Shown here piece after piece: positions 36,355 through 48,600 of a stretch of DNA of 64,000 nt; the first letter of the stretch is position 1; the number at the start of each line of letters is the position of its first letter. This stretch comes from Megalopta genalis. Taxonomy: Eukaryota > Arthropoda > Insecta > Hymenoptera > Halictidae. The stretch lies in contig NC_135029.1 of NCBI RefSeq assembly GCF_051020955.1, forward strand, positions 6,032,001 to 6,096,000, written 5' to 3'. The position numbers and the translations under genes were made by a program. Below the pieces are notes generated by a model. It was not told the DNA's origin. It ran no database searches and saw only the letters and a list, made by a program, of their open reading frames with translations.

Positions 36355-36650
36355 GAACCAAGATAAGTATTGTTAGCATCTACATGTTCTCTCAAACAAG
36401 AAATAACATGTTTATTTTGGTAGCATTAAATTCTGAAGCAAATGAAATCTTCGTAGGCGTTTTAGCTGCTTCTTGATTATTGAAAATCGTCGTTCGTAAG
36501 ATCTTGTCGGGACGCTTAAGAAGGTTGTAATCAGTTGGAAAGAGGTCTATAGAATGAGTTGGGCGAAGTAAAGTCTCACAGCCCAGTTCATTCAATTTCT
36601 GCAGAGACATTTGCCAGGCATACGATCGAGCGTTGCCGTGAAAGAATGTA
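36355..36650 (-). pseudogene. Mariner transposase fossil of the cecropia/SETMAR type
   Basis: On the minus strand the frame reads GNARSYAWQMSLQKLNELG, then SIDLFPTDYNLL, matching the DNARPH...LQKLNELG...SPDL.PTDYH.F region of cecropia-type mariners such as the human SETMAR transposase domain. After an indel, VDANNTYL matches the C-terminal block near the end of these proteins. The second catalytic Asp of DD34D is changed to Gly (codon GGC at 36637-36635), while the third Asp is kept. The N-terminal half, the first Asp and the terminal repeats were not found. It belongs to a different subfamily from the fragments at 20 and 60 kb and is more decayed. Confidence 0.8.
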
Positions 36651-36702
36651 GACTTATCTTAATCGTCATACTTAATATTTTCCTAATTATTCCTGAATAT
36701 TT

Positions 36703-36916
36703 TTAACACTAAACCTACCAAGCAGTAATACTAGCTGGCATGTACTGCTTCACAAAAGTGAGAAGACCGAATTTATTTAGAATTTGTAAAGTTTTTATTG
36801 TAAAACTTGCTCCAATAATATAACTTATTCAAGCGTTTTCCACGAAAGAGTCTCGGAACTTTGCATAATTGCAAAATAAGAAAGCGGTCACTTTGACCGC
36901 TTAGGTTTAGTGTTAA
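36703..36916. mobile_element. TTAA-flanked piggyBac-like MITE, copy 2
   Basis: The left end TTAA-CACTAAACCTACC and the right end TTAGGTTTAGTG-TTAA are inverted repeats. Each end carries its own subterminal hairpin: AAGCAGT...ACTGCTT on the left and AAGCGGTCACTTTGACCGCTT on the right. It is 214 bases with TTAA. The interior is AT-rich and non-coding. Same family as 35909-36118, in better condition. Confidence 0.85.
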
Positions 36917-37849
36917 TGAAGGTTGAGTTGAACGTTCATTGATAACTCTTTGACCAAATTTTGAAACTGATCAGACTTTTAAATGTTGCAACTTGTGTTC
37001 GTTCCTTTATGGATTGTTTTGAATTAATTCGATAAAATTGCTAAAATTTTATTTTACATTATCACAATTTTACATTATCGCAACGTGAAATAACAGAAAG
37101 AAAATTATTTGCACAAATCTGAACGAATTTCTCACTTTAACGTAAGAAATGTGACAATTTATTTCGAAACAGATGCTAATGAATAATAAATACCAATGTT
37201 TCTAATCTATAATTGTTGAAACTTTAAAGCTATTACACAATGACCCGATTCGATCGATAAGCGAGGTATAGCATATGGAAATAATTTGTTCACAGCTCTT
37301 AAAAATTACGTACTTCATTTATTGCAAAAATGTGCACCTGAAATCCTTTTATTTCGATTAAATTTTATAACGATTAGATTGCGGATTCTATCCATTCGTG
37401 ACAAATGTGAAGATATTAGAAGAGCGCGAAAATATTTTTATATTTCTAATGATAATATATTATCAACTCGAACCGAGTTTTCTTATTCCACAATGATCAA
37501 TTTTTAGAAGATATGGATAAATAATAATCCTGAAAATAATATAATAATAATCTCCGAAAGACTATCATTGCTAATTTCTCTCGTCCGCTAACATTATTCA
37601 AGGAAATTTTCAGAAATTCCACTTTCTGACAGTACGAAACGATCGAGTATTTCAATAAATGCAGTTAAGCAAACTTAGGCCAAATGATTTCGGCCATCGT
37701 GTATCGGGCGCTAACAAATCTAATTAAAGAGAACGAAATAAAACCGAATTCAAATCTAGTTCGTTTCGTTCGAGTAGGCGTTTTGTCGTTAACAACTTTC
37801 CCCGGAGAATTAAATTCTCGTTAAACAATAACGTGTTCAAGCAGACTTA

Positions 37850-39340
37850 ACCGTACTTTCACTATGTCGCGGCCCTCGTTATTTTTCCATTTCCCGCGCA
37901 TTGGAGGCACTTGATGAAAAAGGGGGAGCACTCGCGGGAATCGTAAGTTGTAATTACACTGATTTGAATCGGCAAAACCGTTTAACGGGCGGGTTAAAAG
38001 TTCGCCGTTAAATAATGGTTCGGTTTACTCGCGTGCTAGCTGCAAGACGAATGGAACCAACAAAAAAAAAAACATGGAAAAAACAGGAAAACTGCAAAAA
38101 AATCAGGAAAAAAATAAAAACGCAACTAATGGAGGCAGACGACGGCCTAGTTTCGATGGCTGATCGATTTTCATCTGCACGTGACAGTAGAAACGGCGCG
38201 CAAAAGTCAGCCGTAATATTGGTGAAACAAAGCTGAGTAATGGAAGGAGCGGGAAATGAATTCCGTGGCCAGTATCAAGTTCCACGAGAAGGGATATTTC
38301 GTCCTTCGACAGGATCGAAATGGATTACGACGTTTCGAAGTTCCGAGGGTGATCGATTCTCGTGAGAGAGAGAGAGAGAGAGAAAGAGCGCGTTCGCGCG
38401 CGCGCCTATGTGCCGAACTAATGGGAGTCAAAAGGGAGAGATTGAAATCCGTGATCTGGCCGGCGATACACTCGGCCGGTGATTCAATTTATTTATCGAA
38501 TTCCCAGAGACGCCGGTAGAACGGAAACTGGTCGAGCACTATGAAAGATCCCGGAAAGACGTTTATGAGCGTGCAAAACAAACAACGGTGGAAGCCCTTC
38601 TTAACATTCGTACTCTATTTATTTAAGACTCTTATTCAAAGGGATGAGCTCCGAGCTAGCAGCGCTGGTCTGGTATTTATAGTATTTGGATTATGGAATA
38701 ATCCTTCGCGGAGACGAGTCGGAGGGAACGAGGCGAGTGTACGGTGTTTACCAATATCCTTCGCCTCTTTTCCTTCCCCCGTGCGGCTCTCTCCGCTTTT
38801 CTCTCCGCCGCGCCGCGCCGTTGCGTCTCCTTTTCTCTCGATTCCCATTCGGCGATCCCGCTCCGAGAAACTTCAATCTTTTCTCCCATCTGGATTACTC
38901 GTGCATCGAGAGCACTCCACCGGAATTTCGTCTTTTAACGTGAAATTCGTCCAGTTTATTCGCAACCCCAATAATTTTCGCGTAGAATTACTCGAGACAT
39001 CTGAAACGCCGCTTCTCCCGGCATCCCATCAAAGCCTTCTTTAATTTCATCCTCTCCTAATGTCCGTATTGCTGCGGCTCCCGTTAAATCGTTTCACGAT
39101 ATTTTCTGGTAATGAACGTCCTGGAAATGGAACGCAGCAATTCGTGCAAGTCTGAGAGGGCCTCCCTTTTCCGTTCATTAACTCCGACTACGCCGGGGTA
39201 TTAGCGATTTTCTTTTGCCGTGTACGATCTGATCTACCCAACGAGCAGGCAGCGACTCGGCATTATGAATAATGCCAGCCGAAGTGCTCTGCTATTTAGG
39301 AAATCGCAAAAATATGATGTTCACCTGGCGAACCCAAATC
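37850..39340. other. GC-rich island, no recognised gene
   Basis: The 167-codon plus-strand frame (38541-39044) is overlapped by frames on both strands and has no recognisable domain. A (GA)12 run occurs at 38364-38388, followed by an alternating CG run to about 38406. Confidence 0.45.
38364..38388. repeat. (GA)12 microsatellite
   Basis: A pure GA run followed by AAAGAG and then an alternating purine-pyrimidine CGCG tract. Confidence 0.95.
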
Positions 39341-40880
39341 AGAGATTTCAGTAATTGGCATCGGTTTTAATGAATCATCCAATTTCAGACGATGTTCCGG
39401 TTTAAATACATTTCATGTGTGTAAAATCAATTTTAATTGCACAGCATTGTCATCTCGACTCTTGTTATTGCAAATTCAAAATCATTTTAACCTGACAAAG
39501 TGCTTCATTTATTGTTGGGATCAATTTATATGATTTCGTGTCCCATTCTGTACGCGCTCGACAACATCGCTGTAACCTGCATTTTTTTCATTTTTATGCA
39601 ATGAAAGCAAAATCAATTTGTACAAATTGATACGGTGAATATAAAGCGCGAACATGTGAAATCGAAAATGAACAACTTATAAAGTACAGAATCAATTGAC
39701 AGAAGCACCGGATCTATTTTATAAAAATATTTACGGAAAGATGGAGTAAGAAAATAGTTTTAACGAAAGCTCTCGCGAAAATATGGCAATATATTTTGTA
39801 AATCTCATCGCTTGTGTACGATACTATGGGATCGTAAGAAAAAGATGAACTTCGCTTCCAGCAGGAGACTGGGAACTTGGTTTCGCGAAATCGTAATTCG
39901 CCGACTGAACAACCGAGCTTTGGCGTACTACGACCACGGTGCCCAACTTCTATAGTTCCCCGATGCCTCTTAACTCTAGAACAGCTAAGTGAGCCGAATA
40001 CTAGAATGCTTATTTTTCTTGTTAGCTCGAAAATGTACGATGAAAAGATCCAATTATACAATTTACTCGATCTTTCGTTTCATTTACTCAAAATTATAAT
40101 TTGATGCATTTGTGATTTGTTTTCAGAACGAAAAAATTGTATTTATTATTTTTTACAATAATTGCATGACACGGAGACGGTGTGAACATTTATTCATTTT
40201 TTTAATTTTAATAGGTTGAAAATGATACAGTAATGCTTTCAATTTGTATTACTTTTTAATTACTTCTATTTTTACTTTCAATGCAATATGCATAAAAATC
40301 CGCAGTTTAGTGATATGATTATAGTGAGTATTACTTTTGAATTACTTCTATTTTTACTTTTAATGCAACATGCATAAAAATCCGCAGTTTAGTGATATGA
40401 TTATAATGAGTATTACTTTTTAATTACTTCTATTTTTACTCTTACTACAACATGCATAAAAATCCGCAGTTTAGTGATATGGTTATATCTATGCAGTATA
40501 TTTTGTATTACAGGTTTATATAATAATGATACATATAATAGAAAACAGAATATTTTACTTAAAGCTTACGCTGACACAATGATGTCTAAGAAAAATTGAA
40601 TTTCATTAGGTGCCTACGTCAAATTAGCCAATGAAGACTGTTCCAAGAATTGCCGCGCCGGATATCTAATTTAACAATCTTTCCTGTTTTAGAATCTCAG
40701 AGTTATTCTGAACAAATAGAGTTAGCTCAACAGAAATACACGCTGAATAAAGGTACTTTAGAAACTTTACAGTTGCGTGAGTCAGAAGAGGCTGATGAAT
40801 CTCCACTTTCATTTTGACTTTCGTGCAGATATTTTTCCAAAAGAGGCATTGGAAAATGACGATTTTAGAGATAAGTCGCA
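39340..40880. other. AT-rich stretch with an 82-bp tandem array
   Basis: Apart from the array at 40246-40491, nothing was recognised. Confidence 0.5.
40246..40491. repeat. 82-bp tandem repeat, three copies, carrying a MITE end
   Basis: Units begin GTATTAC at 40246, 40328 and 40410. Each carries GCATAAAAATCCGCAGTT-TAG, which is the right-end motif of the TA-flanked MITE family seen at 8975, 14667, 18976 and 42184. It looks as if one end of such an element, with its flank, was amplified in tandem. Confidence 0.9.
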
Positions 40881-41132
40881 CACGCTTTCCAGCTTAGTCT
40901 TTTCATGCCAAAGGTCCCAGAGAATCCTAATTCCGCACTCGACCATTCTGCAACGACATTCGCCCTCGCATGTCTGTCACAGCTCACATTGTCTTTGCGT
41001 CTTCGCGCACTCAGCGCTTCCCTCGCACCTTGGTATCTCTTTCAGGGGCACCATCGCCACTGCTGTCTCTCTTCAGCACAATCTCCCGGAATTGCGCGCG
41101 CACCCCGCAAATATTTCGCTCGTCGTCTGTCT

Positions 41133-41163
<31 letters not shown>

Positions 41164-41340
41164 CGGCGTCGTCGTTACCTTCTATGATCGGTGTTCCACC
41201 CTGTCCCGTCTAAGCCCCCAAATTGTAGGATTCTAGGAAAATGAGGGGCCGAGATCGAGAGGAAGACTAGAGAAAGACTAAGCTCGCGAAATCGAGATCG
41301 ACTGGCTGGCTCCCTAAAGAAAGCCATGCTGCATGAAAAT
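40880..41340. other. Small GC-richer patch
   Basis: Three overlapping plus-strand frames run through a GTC repeat (41134-41176). This repeat explains their Arg, Ser or Val runs. No gene is accepted. Confidence 0.5.
41134..41176. repeat. (CGT)n trinucleotide repeat
   Basis: About 14 triplets with one GACGGC interruption near 41162. It reads poly-Arg, poly-Ser or poly-Val depending on frame. Confidence 0.95.
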
Positions 41341-42183
41341 TCCCAGTCGACGCGAAGCTTTCTCTAATCTTAAAGTACGTACAGAATATTCTTTGGTGAC
41401 TGATAAAAGCTACGTTGACCAAATCAATTTGCATACTTTCCTACATTTCCTCATATAATTTTGGATTAAAGTGATCGATATTATTTTTATTGTTATCTAA
41501 CAGCGGTGAAAATAACGGTTCGAAATGAATTTTTCAAAGTAGCTATTTTTCTTAGCTTTATTTGAAATAAAATTTACCCAGATCTGGATGCGAAGTACAA
41601 AAAAGATTTGTCAAGTATCAATTATGTCGTTTGTGTGCTGTATCCTCGTTTTATAAAAGAATCTGAGTGCAACACCTGTGCTTTTTGACTGAACAAATAT
41701 TTGTTTTTGTATGTTATTTTATTCTCATGTTATTTTTATGTTTATTTTTATTTTTACGTAGCTGTACGTCATGGAAAAGATTTTTAAATACTAAAAGTAT
41801 GTTTTATCGAAAAGTATTGATTTATTACAAAAGGATGTTATTTGTCGCAGTTCTCGTGAAAGTTGTTTTTATCCAGGAACATATTTTATATATTTCAAAT
41901 TTCCCTTTATTTTGCATCGTTATAAAAGTATACTTTTAAAGCGCAAAAGCGTGTAGACTTTGAGAGTTGATCTCGCCTCTTCAAAGTGATGTTTCGTCGA
42001 AAAAAATAGTTTCCCGCGTACTTCGTTACGCTTCACGTGCACAGAAAGTTTCGTTGAAACACATTTTTGGGCTTCGCGGTTTTCCTTGTGAGCCTCGAGG
42101 ACCATCGTGCTCTCTTCTCCCACCTTCATAACTTCGCAACAAAACCTATCCACGGATGAACGCATTCTTCAAATTTTAATTAC

Positions 42184-42384
42184 TAGACAGCGAATTTTAT
42201 GCATTTGTGGCCAAAACGGGTGAGTAAAATACAGAACAGTAAATACGTTTGAAGAATGTACGAATCCTGTCACGGTACTTTTAATGTGTTGAAATTATTA
42301 AAAGTAAATATACATCTTCTTTTAACTCTTGTTTTGTACGATCGGTGTAAGTGATATTTATTTCGCATTAAGAACCGCAGCCTA
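42184..42384. mobile_element. TA-flanked MITE, copy D
   Basis: The left end TA-GACAGCGAATTTTATGCAT and the right end GCATTAAGAACCGCAGCC-TA are inverted repeats about 200 bases apart, with TA on both sides. The interior shares the TTTGAAGA and GAAATTATTA tracts with copies A and B. No open frame. Confidence 0.65.
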
Positions 42385-42540
42385 TTCAATACTGTAACAA
42401 TAGCGAACATTGCGAGAAGGGATTAACATTTTTAAATATTCCCTAATTACTAATTACTAATATTGTCAGATTTTAGTTTTCAAAGTATTGAACCAGTTTT
42501 GCTGAATATTTCATAACTGATATCTTATAACTAACATTTT

Positions 42541-42586
42541 GCGAGTAATATTTCGTGAATAATATTTTGTGAATAATATTTTGTCC
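42541..42586. repeat. Short tandem repeat of about 17 bases
   Basis: GTGAATAATATTTTGT occurs about three times with small changes, just upstream of the acceptor proposed at 42607. Confidence 0.8.
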
Positions 42587-42607
42587 CTAAATGTTTTCTT
42601 GTTTCAG

Positions 42608-43082
42608 ATGAGCTTTACAGTGAAGAATGACGCTGCAATATTCGGGGCACAGAGGTCTGCTTCGAGGTAGACAATAGTTATTATATTTGCAAAATATTGC
42701 CACAGTAATTTCTTAGTTTCTTGTCCCGCTTTGTTTCAGGTCACTGTTGCGGAAGTTGTTTGGCGGATGCCCGTCGTGTATACGCGAACTTTTGATAGAC
42801 ACACGTTGTGTGTGTGCGAATATTCTGCTAGATACCCGCTCTCTATCCGAAAATCCGGTACAAAGGGTTTTCCGATACAGTACGCGTATCACGAAAGAAT
42901 TTAGCTACAATTCTTTACAAAGTGTTGCAAAATTCCGTAGCAACGTCGAATACCTGCCGTCGAAATATTCACGATTTCTACGAGGCTGGTTTTTGGTTTT
43001 CATTGATTTTTTACGGCGAGTGTGGGCTTCTTTGTCCTGCTCATTGAATGACGGCGATCGGATGCTTGCATATTTCAAATAG
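42608..43082 (+). CDS. Candidate two-exon open frame, unidentified product
   Basis: A strong acceptor (TGTTTTCTTGTTTCAG ending at 42607) precedes a 59-base interval beginning ATG AGC TTT ACA. A donor GTAGAC follows at 42667. A 73-base intron ends in CGCTTTGTTTCAG at 42739. Exon 2 (42740-43082) continues in the only compatible phase to a TAG at 43080-43082. The spliced frame is 133 codons. The other two phases of exon 1 hit stops. The intron length is typical of insects. The product has a basic N-terminal region, several Cys residues near residues 28-45, and a hydrophobic WFLVFIDFL stretch near the C-terminus. I do not recognise it. A second open frame in exon 2 weakens the case. Confidence 0.25.
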
Positions 43083-43084
43083 CC

Positions 43085-45990
43085 CGTATCTCTGTTTTTT
43101 TACATACTCGCAAACTGGAAAACGAAACTACGATAATAATCGATACCGCGTACATTTTTAGCTTAATCCAACGCGTAAAATCGCAACTCCTTTCTTTTAC
43201 ACATTTTCGGCAATCGCGTGCAGTCCACGGCGTATTTTAGGTCGTCAATTATTTAATCGCCATTATCAGTGTTAATATTAAGGATATTCCAAATGAATTT
43301 CGAATCACGCGAGCGATTTATCATTGCTGGAAATGAGGATCAATAATGTTACAATTTACCTGCCTTTTTAAGACCTGTTTTACACGATGCTGCACGTATC
43401 GCGATGCGCGTATGATGAATACCGAATACAAAGTGATTCAATGGGAGCGTTTAGACGTCGATACAGTATCGCGATACTTTTTCTCATGTTGAACGCTGTA
43501 TTGCGACGCACTTATACTCATATGAAACTGCTCTAAATCGTCATTTTCAGGAATGTATTGCAACTCATCGTTTTTCTTTATTGTAATTGTTCCAGAAGCT
43601 AACTGCATGTGGAAATTGAGAATTGCACGCTATGTTCGTTTTTACAGATTTGTTTAGTTTATCTGGGCGGAGATTGGGACAAACACGTCTCCAGTTTCTC
43701 CAGCTATATAGTACCGTACATTAGTACTTCTAATTGCAATATGACCCAATTTTGTTAACGTAAATACATTAATGCAAACAGTATTGGAAAACAGTTTCAA
43801 TGTCTACGTTCTACGCAAATCTGCATCTACAAAGACCTTCGAACCACTGAAGTGCCCTTACACAGATACATTTCGATTATCATCTGACCCACTTCTCTAA
43901 TTATACTGACGTAAATCGGGCTTGCTCTTGTAGAAATTAGACTCGCGACGACCTTGAAAGTCTGAGCTTTTACGAAATCAATTCGTTCCTGGTCGTCGTT
44001 AATTGGAGCTTTCCTCTTACACATCAGTCTGACAGAGAACGTCTTAGCCATGCAATCGTAGTAACATTATAATTATTTTACAGACTATATTTACCGAACT
44101 CGTACAAAACGTATCTGTATGCAAATAACCTTGGATAACACGTAACGTTTTCGTACTTTCTCTGAACAGGATTAAGAGGAAGTATTCGACATTCTCGTTG
44201 CAGTAATTTCCTCCAATCTCTTATGATTACGGAGCAAATTTCATACGGAGTGAGAAATCGATGCGTACAGGCTACGCGAATAATGAAGCGCAGAAATTAA
44301 GTGCAATGAGGTAAAGATGCATTCCTGTGAAATTGCTGGTCAATTAAATGCGACAATTCTCATGTTCTGCCTGCAGCACTCCTTTTTTTTCTAACAATAC
44401 ATGCTGGTAACTCTTATTCTATATTCTCATTTTATGTTTTTCATTCTTCTTCGTCTCTAAAGTTCTTCAGATAATGAGGTACATCGTCAAAAAGCGTGCA
44501 CCAGAGACAACATCGGCAAATTGCCTGTAACAAAACCACTTGAAAGTAATGTTTCCGGGTAAATGAAATGTCGCAGTGTTTGTACAACAGAGATATAAAG
44601 TAACCGGATCTACCGTTGCGTGAAAATGTCGTTGACCACGCGAGACTTCCGCAGACAACAGCGGCAATAAAGGCGGAGGTTTCCGGTAAGATTTGATAGA
44701 AGGATGCAACTACAATTGGACAGAGGTAAACAAAACAGAGAAACGACAATAGCTCTGCTTTCGGTAAGATCGTATCTAGAAACCCAGCCGTTGTCCGTTC
44801 CGTACTTTTCAAATATGTCAGACGCAAGAAAATCCGCTGCGAGTGTCAGGGTATTAAGTAAATAGAAATCAGAGACTTAGTTTCGCAATGACAAGCTCGA
44901 ATACTTCTGAGAGAAAATGTTATAGCAGCTCACGTGGAACGTTAACCGAGAAGCAGCTATATACGACGGGAAAGAGTTTTCCTTAACCGGACGCCATTGG
45001 AACTTCACCCCGACGAAATAATGGCAACACTCACAAGATGGCGGCCGGTCATTTATCAGGATGAGTTACGATTCGTTTTATGTCGTCGCGAAGCTCTCAA
45101 CTAACTTTTTCGACTGATGTGGAGTGAAATTTAACCAGTATTTGTCTTGTATTTTAATTTGATACGTTGTTGCAATGATCGTGCATAATATAGTGAATAT
45201 AAAAATAAATAGAATGCCCCGTTTTAGTATTTATTGTTTTACTGTTTTATTATTTTTAAATCATTCGAGGCTGTTCTTCTTAATTCGTTGCCTTGTAATA
45301 TCGCGTCATACTCGATATGATTATTTGGAACGTGATCTACTAAGTATGGACGTTATTCGCATCTTATAAAATTCTGCCTTTCTACTGTCAATATTTGAAT
45401 ATTGAAGCAAACGTTTGAAAACGCTAAATATTGTATGAATAATCTGTACTTCGTAGGAATTTATTGGTGACAAACGAGCGTTAATATACATGAATGTCAT
45501 TTCACAATTTTAGGGAAAAGGACTTGAAAAGGGAAGTAACTTATACTCTGATGATCTTGATTTCTTATTATTATATCGATTTGTAAATAAATGTAAAGTA
45601 ATATTTCCTACGACATCCAACTTCATAGTGATGCTATCAGATTTAATCGTATACTGCATGCAAGTAGGATGGAAATTTTTGGTGATAACGTCAATTATTG
45701 TTTTTAGAATTACACCATTTCATCAAATCAATATCGTTCCTCGATTAGTTGGGTTTACGTGTTCCGCAATTTTACTAGGAATTAAAATCTGTTCGATTCT
45801 TTAATTTCATTCAAGTACGTCAAGGTTATAGATTAGGCTGCACATAAATATTTCTAGAGTTTTCGACAAGTATCATACTTGTCACATAAAAAATGTTTTC
45901 CACTTTCCAACATGTACAGTAACGATCCCTGAATGTTCAACGAAAAACTCCGACACACAGTTTTCCTAAATAAATCCTAAATACTGCTCC
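43085..45990. other. AT-rich to mixed stretch
   Basis: The minus-strand 128-codon frame at 44441-44827 is hydrophobic but has no diagnostic motif. Related CG-containing dyads lie at 43395-43510 (perfect palindrome GTATCGCGATAC at 43467-43478). No gene recognised. Confidence 0.45.
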
Positions 45991-47440
45991 ATTTCGATCT
46001 TGTTAACTCGTGTCGAGTGCGAGCAATTACAAACGAAATTGCGAAAATTCCGACCGGGCAAAAGTTAAAATTTCAGCAACGCTACTTCGCTTTCCCGGAC
46101 ATGGTAGCAAAGGATATTTTCGAAAGGGATTCGGCGTGCCTTCTGGCGGCCGTATTTCCCAGGGAGTATTAAACATTAATTACCTCTGTAACGGAAGAAA
46201 CAATCGCGGGCATAATTAGAAGAAAACATGGCCGCGCCGAGAGGGCCCGGTTGGCCGGTTACAGCTTACAGCCGTGGCGGAAAGTTCCCGGAGCTCTTCC
46301 ACTGGCTGAAACTTTAACTCTCTAATTAGAAATTAATAAAGATTAATAGCTTTATCGCCAGACTATTAAATCCCGCGACGGTAGGGTCCCGGGTGTTAAG
46401 CAATCGGACAAGAGAGCCGGCGTCGGGCACACTCTCTCGGCAATCGAAGTTTCCTCGTTGAGACAACCGAGCCGGGGACTTCAATTTCACGGGACGCGAG
46501 TCGTGTTTTCGAAGCTGCGCGTGACAGATGCTATTTACCTGATAAAAGAAGACGAAGGCCGAAGTCACTGGGAAGAATTACAATCGACGCTCCCGATACA
46601 ACCTTTCAATTTCGCTTTCGGGACTTTTTCTTCGTTGCCGAGCTTGTTTCTGCCGCGTACCCGGCTGCTCGTCCGGGTGTCTCATTTCGGGACTGTCGTG
46701 CAATCTGCATCGCCGTGCCGGCAAACGGGACGCGTAGGCGGGACGGAGGGACGGACGAACGAAATAAGCAGCGCGACGAGGGAAAAGAGGAAGGAACAGA
46801 CAGCAAGAGTGAACGGCAGCGGGTCGAAGGAAAAGGGAGAAAAAAGAAATCAATGAGCGGAAACATGAGACGGCGGTGAAGGGCCGGGGGTACGAGGGGG
46901 GCAGGATGGGGCAGGGCGGAGCTGACGGTGCTGTAGTTTCTCTATTTCCTTCATTAACTCTGGTTCAACAGCGGCGTAACTTTTAATTGGAAGTAGTGGG
47001 GGCGTCGAGGCTCATTTCCCGGCGGACTTCCCCATACTGGAATTCAAGCTAGTCCCAAGCGTCTTGGGAGAGGTCAGTTCATTCGTTGCAATATTCCCGG
47101 ACTCCGGCCTCCATGGTCCCGTGACGTAATCTCCTATAACGAGTGTCCAAAGTATCCTCGAACTAGAAACGCCTCTAGTGCTTTTGTCGTTTATAAGCAG
47201 GCCTTTGTCGGCCTGCCGCGCTTTCCATTACAATACCCGCCCCCGCTCTACCCAGGTAAAGTGTGAAAACCGCGGGAAAAGAAAGTGCGCGTATAGCCGG
47301 AACGCTTTGTCGTTTTAGTGCGTTACTAAGAAAGCTTCCAGACCGATTGTTCGGCCGATTTAACCAAGTGCCGGCGGCCCTGTCGACGTTCCAAAGCGAG
47401 CCGACAATCACACCTCGCTTTATTTATTGATGCGCAATCG
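45990..47440. other. GC-rich island, purine-rich in part
   Basis: Bases about 46735-46920 are strongly purine-rich on the plus strand (GGGACGGAGGGACGGACG and similar). Frames compete on both strands and none was recognised. Confidence 0.45.
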
Positions 47441-48600
47441 TTTTATTCTTGCTCGGTTATTCTGCTTCAACACTATACTGCTTATTCCATAATTTATCTA
47501 CTTATTTGATATTAAATCTATTACATAAAAGTAGAAGTACAGTTAATGATTCGCGTCTGAACTTGGGATAAAAAATATACAGGGACTTAGAACAAGTACT
47601 AACATTGATAAAAATCTAGTTAAGAGAATTAAATTGCTCATATACATATGGTGATGAATTAATTTTAATAATTGAAGTGGTATTTTAGTGTAATGGGCGC
47701 AATTTTGAGACCTCTTGGAGATCTTTTATAAAAAACTACATAAAATTTCAGGATACATTTATACATCTGTCGACATATTGGCAATTTTCTTCACTGATAA
47801 ACAATACAAATTCGTAACACCTAGATGTTCTTATAGAGACTCACTTTTATTTGAACCATTCTGCTCATTAAAAATGAAAAAGAGCAAAAAGAGTCAATGC
47901 TTCAAAAAATGATAGCACTTTAAGGTATGATTATTAATGTTCACGGAAACCTCAATCACAAATTAGAGGGGATGACGAAATTCAGGACAAAATTTTGATG
48001 TCTATATCATATAATTGTCGCATCACAAAAATAGTTTAGGTATGCGTTTCTGGAGGAATAAAAAGGTTGAAAGTGAGCTGAAAGTTAGTTGATACTGCAA
48101 TGTACTGTCAGCAGAATCACAAGTCATGAAAAATAATGTTTGTTTGTACAATTTATAACTAGTAAAAGAAAGTTAATTGCGTGAATCGGTAAAGTTTCTA
48201 GAGTATTGACAATTTTGTAATTATTCTGAAATGTTCTGAACGTCCATAAATCACAGTATAAACTTGCACACACATAACGCTCGACGTCTCAAATAAAATC
48301 GTACTGGTGTATAGACAAAAAGCAGATACCTGAGATACAAGAAGACATTTCAAATGTATATTCACATCAAAATTTGAATAGCAGCTTTGAAAAATTGTCC
48401 TAAATTAAAAAATTATTCTACTATGTTTGAACCCGGAATGTGCTGAAACATTAAATAGAATTTAGCGTAGCACGGGGTACAGCTTTGCGCGAGAGTACCA
48501 ACTGAAAAGAGTATTAATTACACGCTTTAAACGACCAAAGGCTTCGAAATACGTACACAGTCTATGTATCTTTCTCATCCGCCAGTATTCAAAGAACTAT
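47440..48600. other. AT-rich non-coding stretch
   Basis: No recognised features. Confidence 0.5.

Larger units (their letters stand above)
35680..37850. other. AT-rich stretch rich in transposon remnants
   Basis: Contains two TTAA-type MITEs (35909-36118 and 36703-36916) flanking a mariner transposase fossil (36355-36650). The rest is AT-rich and featureless. Confidence 0.5.

Noticed and set aside
38541..39044. 167-codon plus-strand open frame
   Set aside because: Competing frames on both strands, no domain, and Ser/Pro/Arg-rich stretches that follow the CT-rich DNA.
41920..42165. Charged minus-strand frame of 81 codons
   Set aside because: Protein-like composition but no splice sites, motif or homology recognised.
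44441..44827. Hydrophobic minus-strand frame that might be a chemoreceptor exon
   Set aside because: Hydrophobic composition only. I could not find the conserved C-terminal motifs of insect odorant or gustatory receptors.
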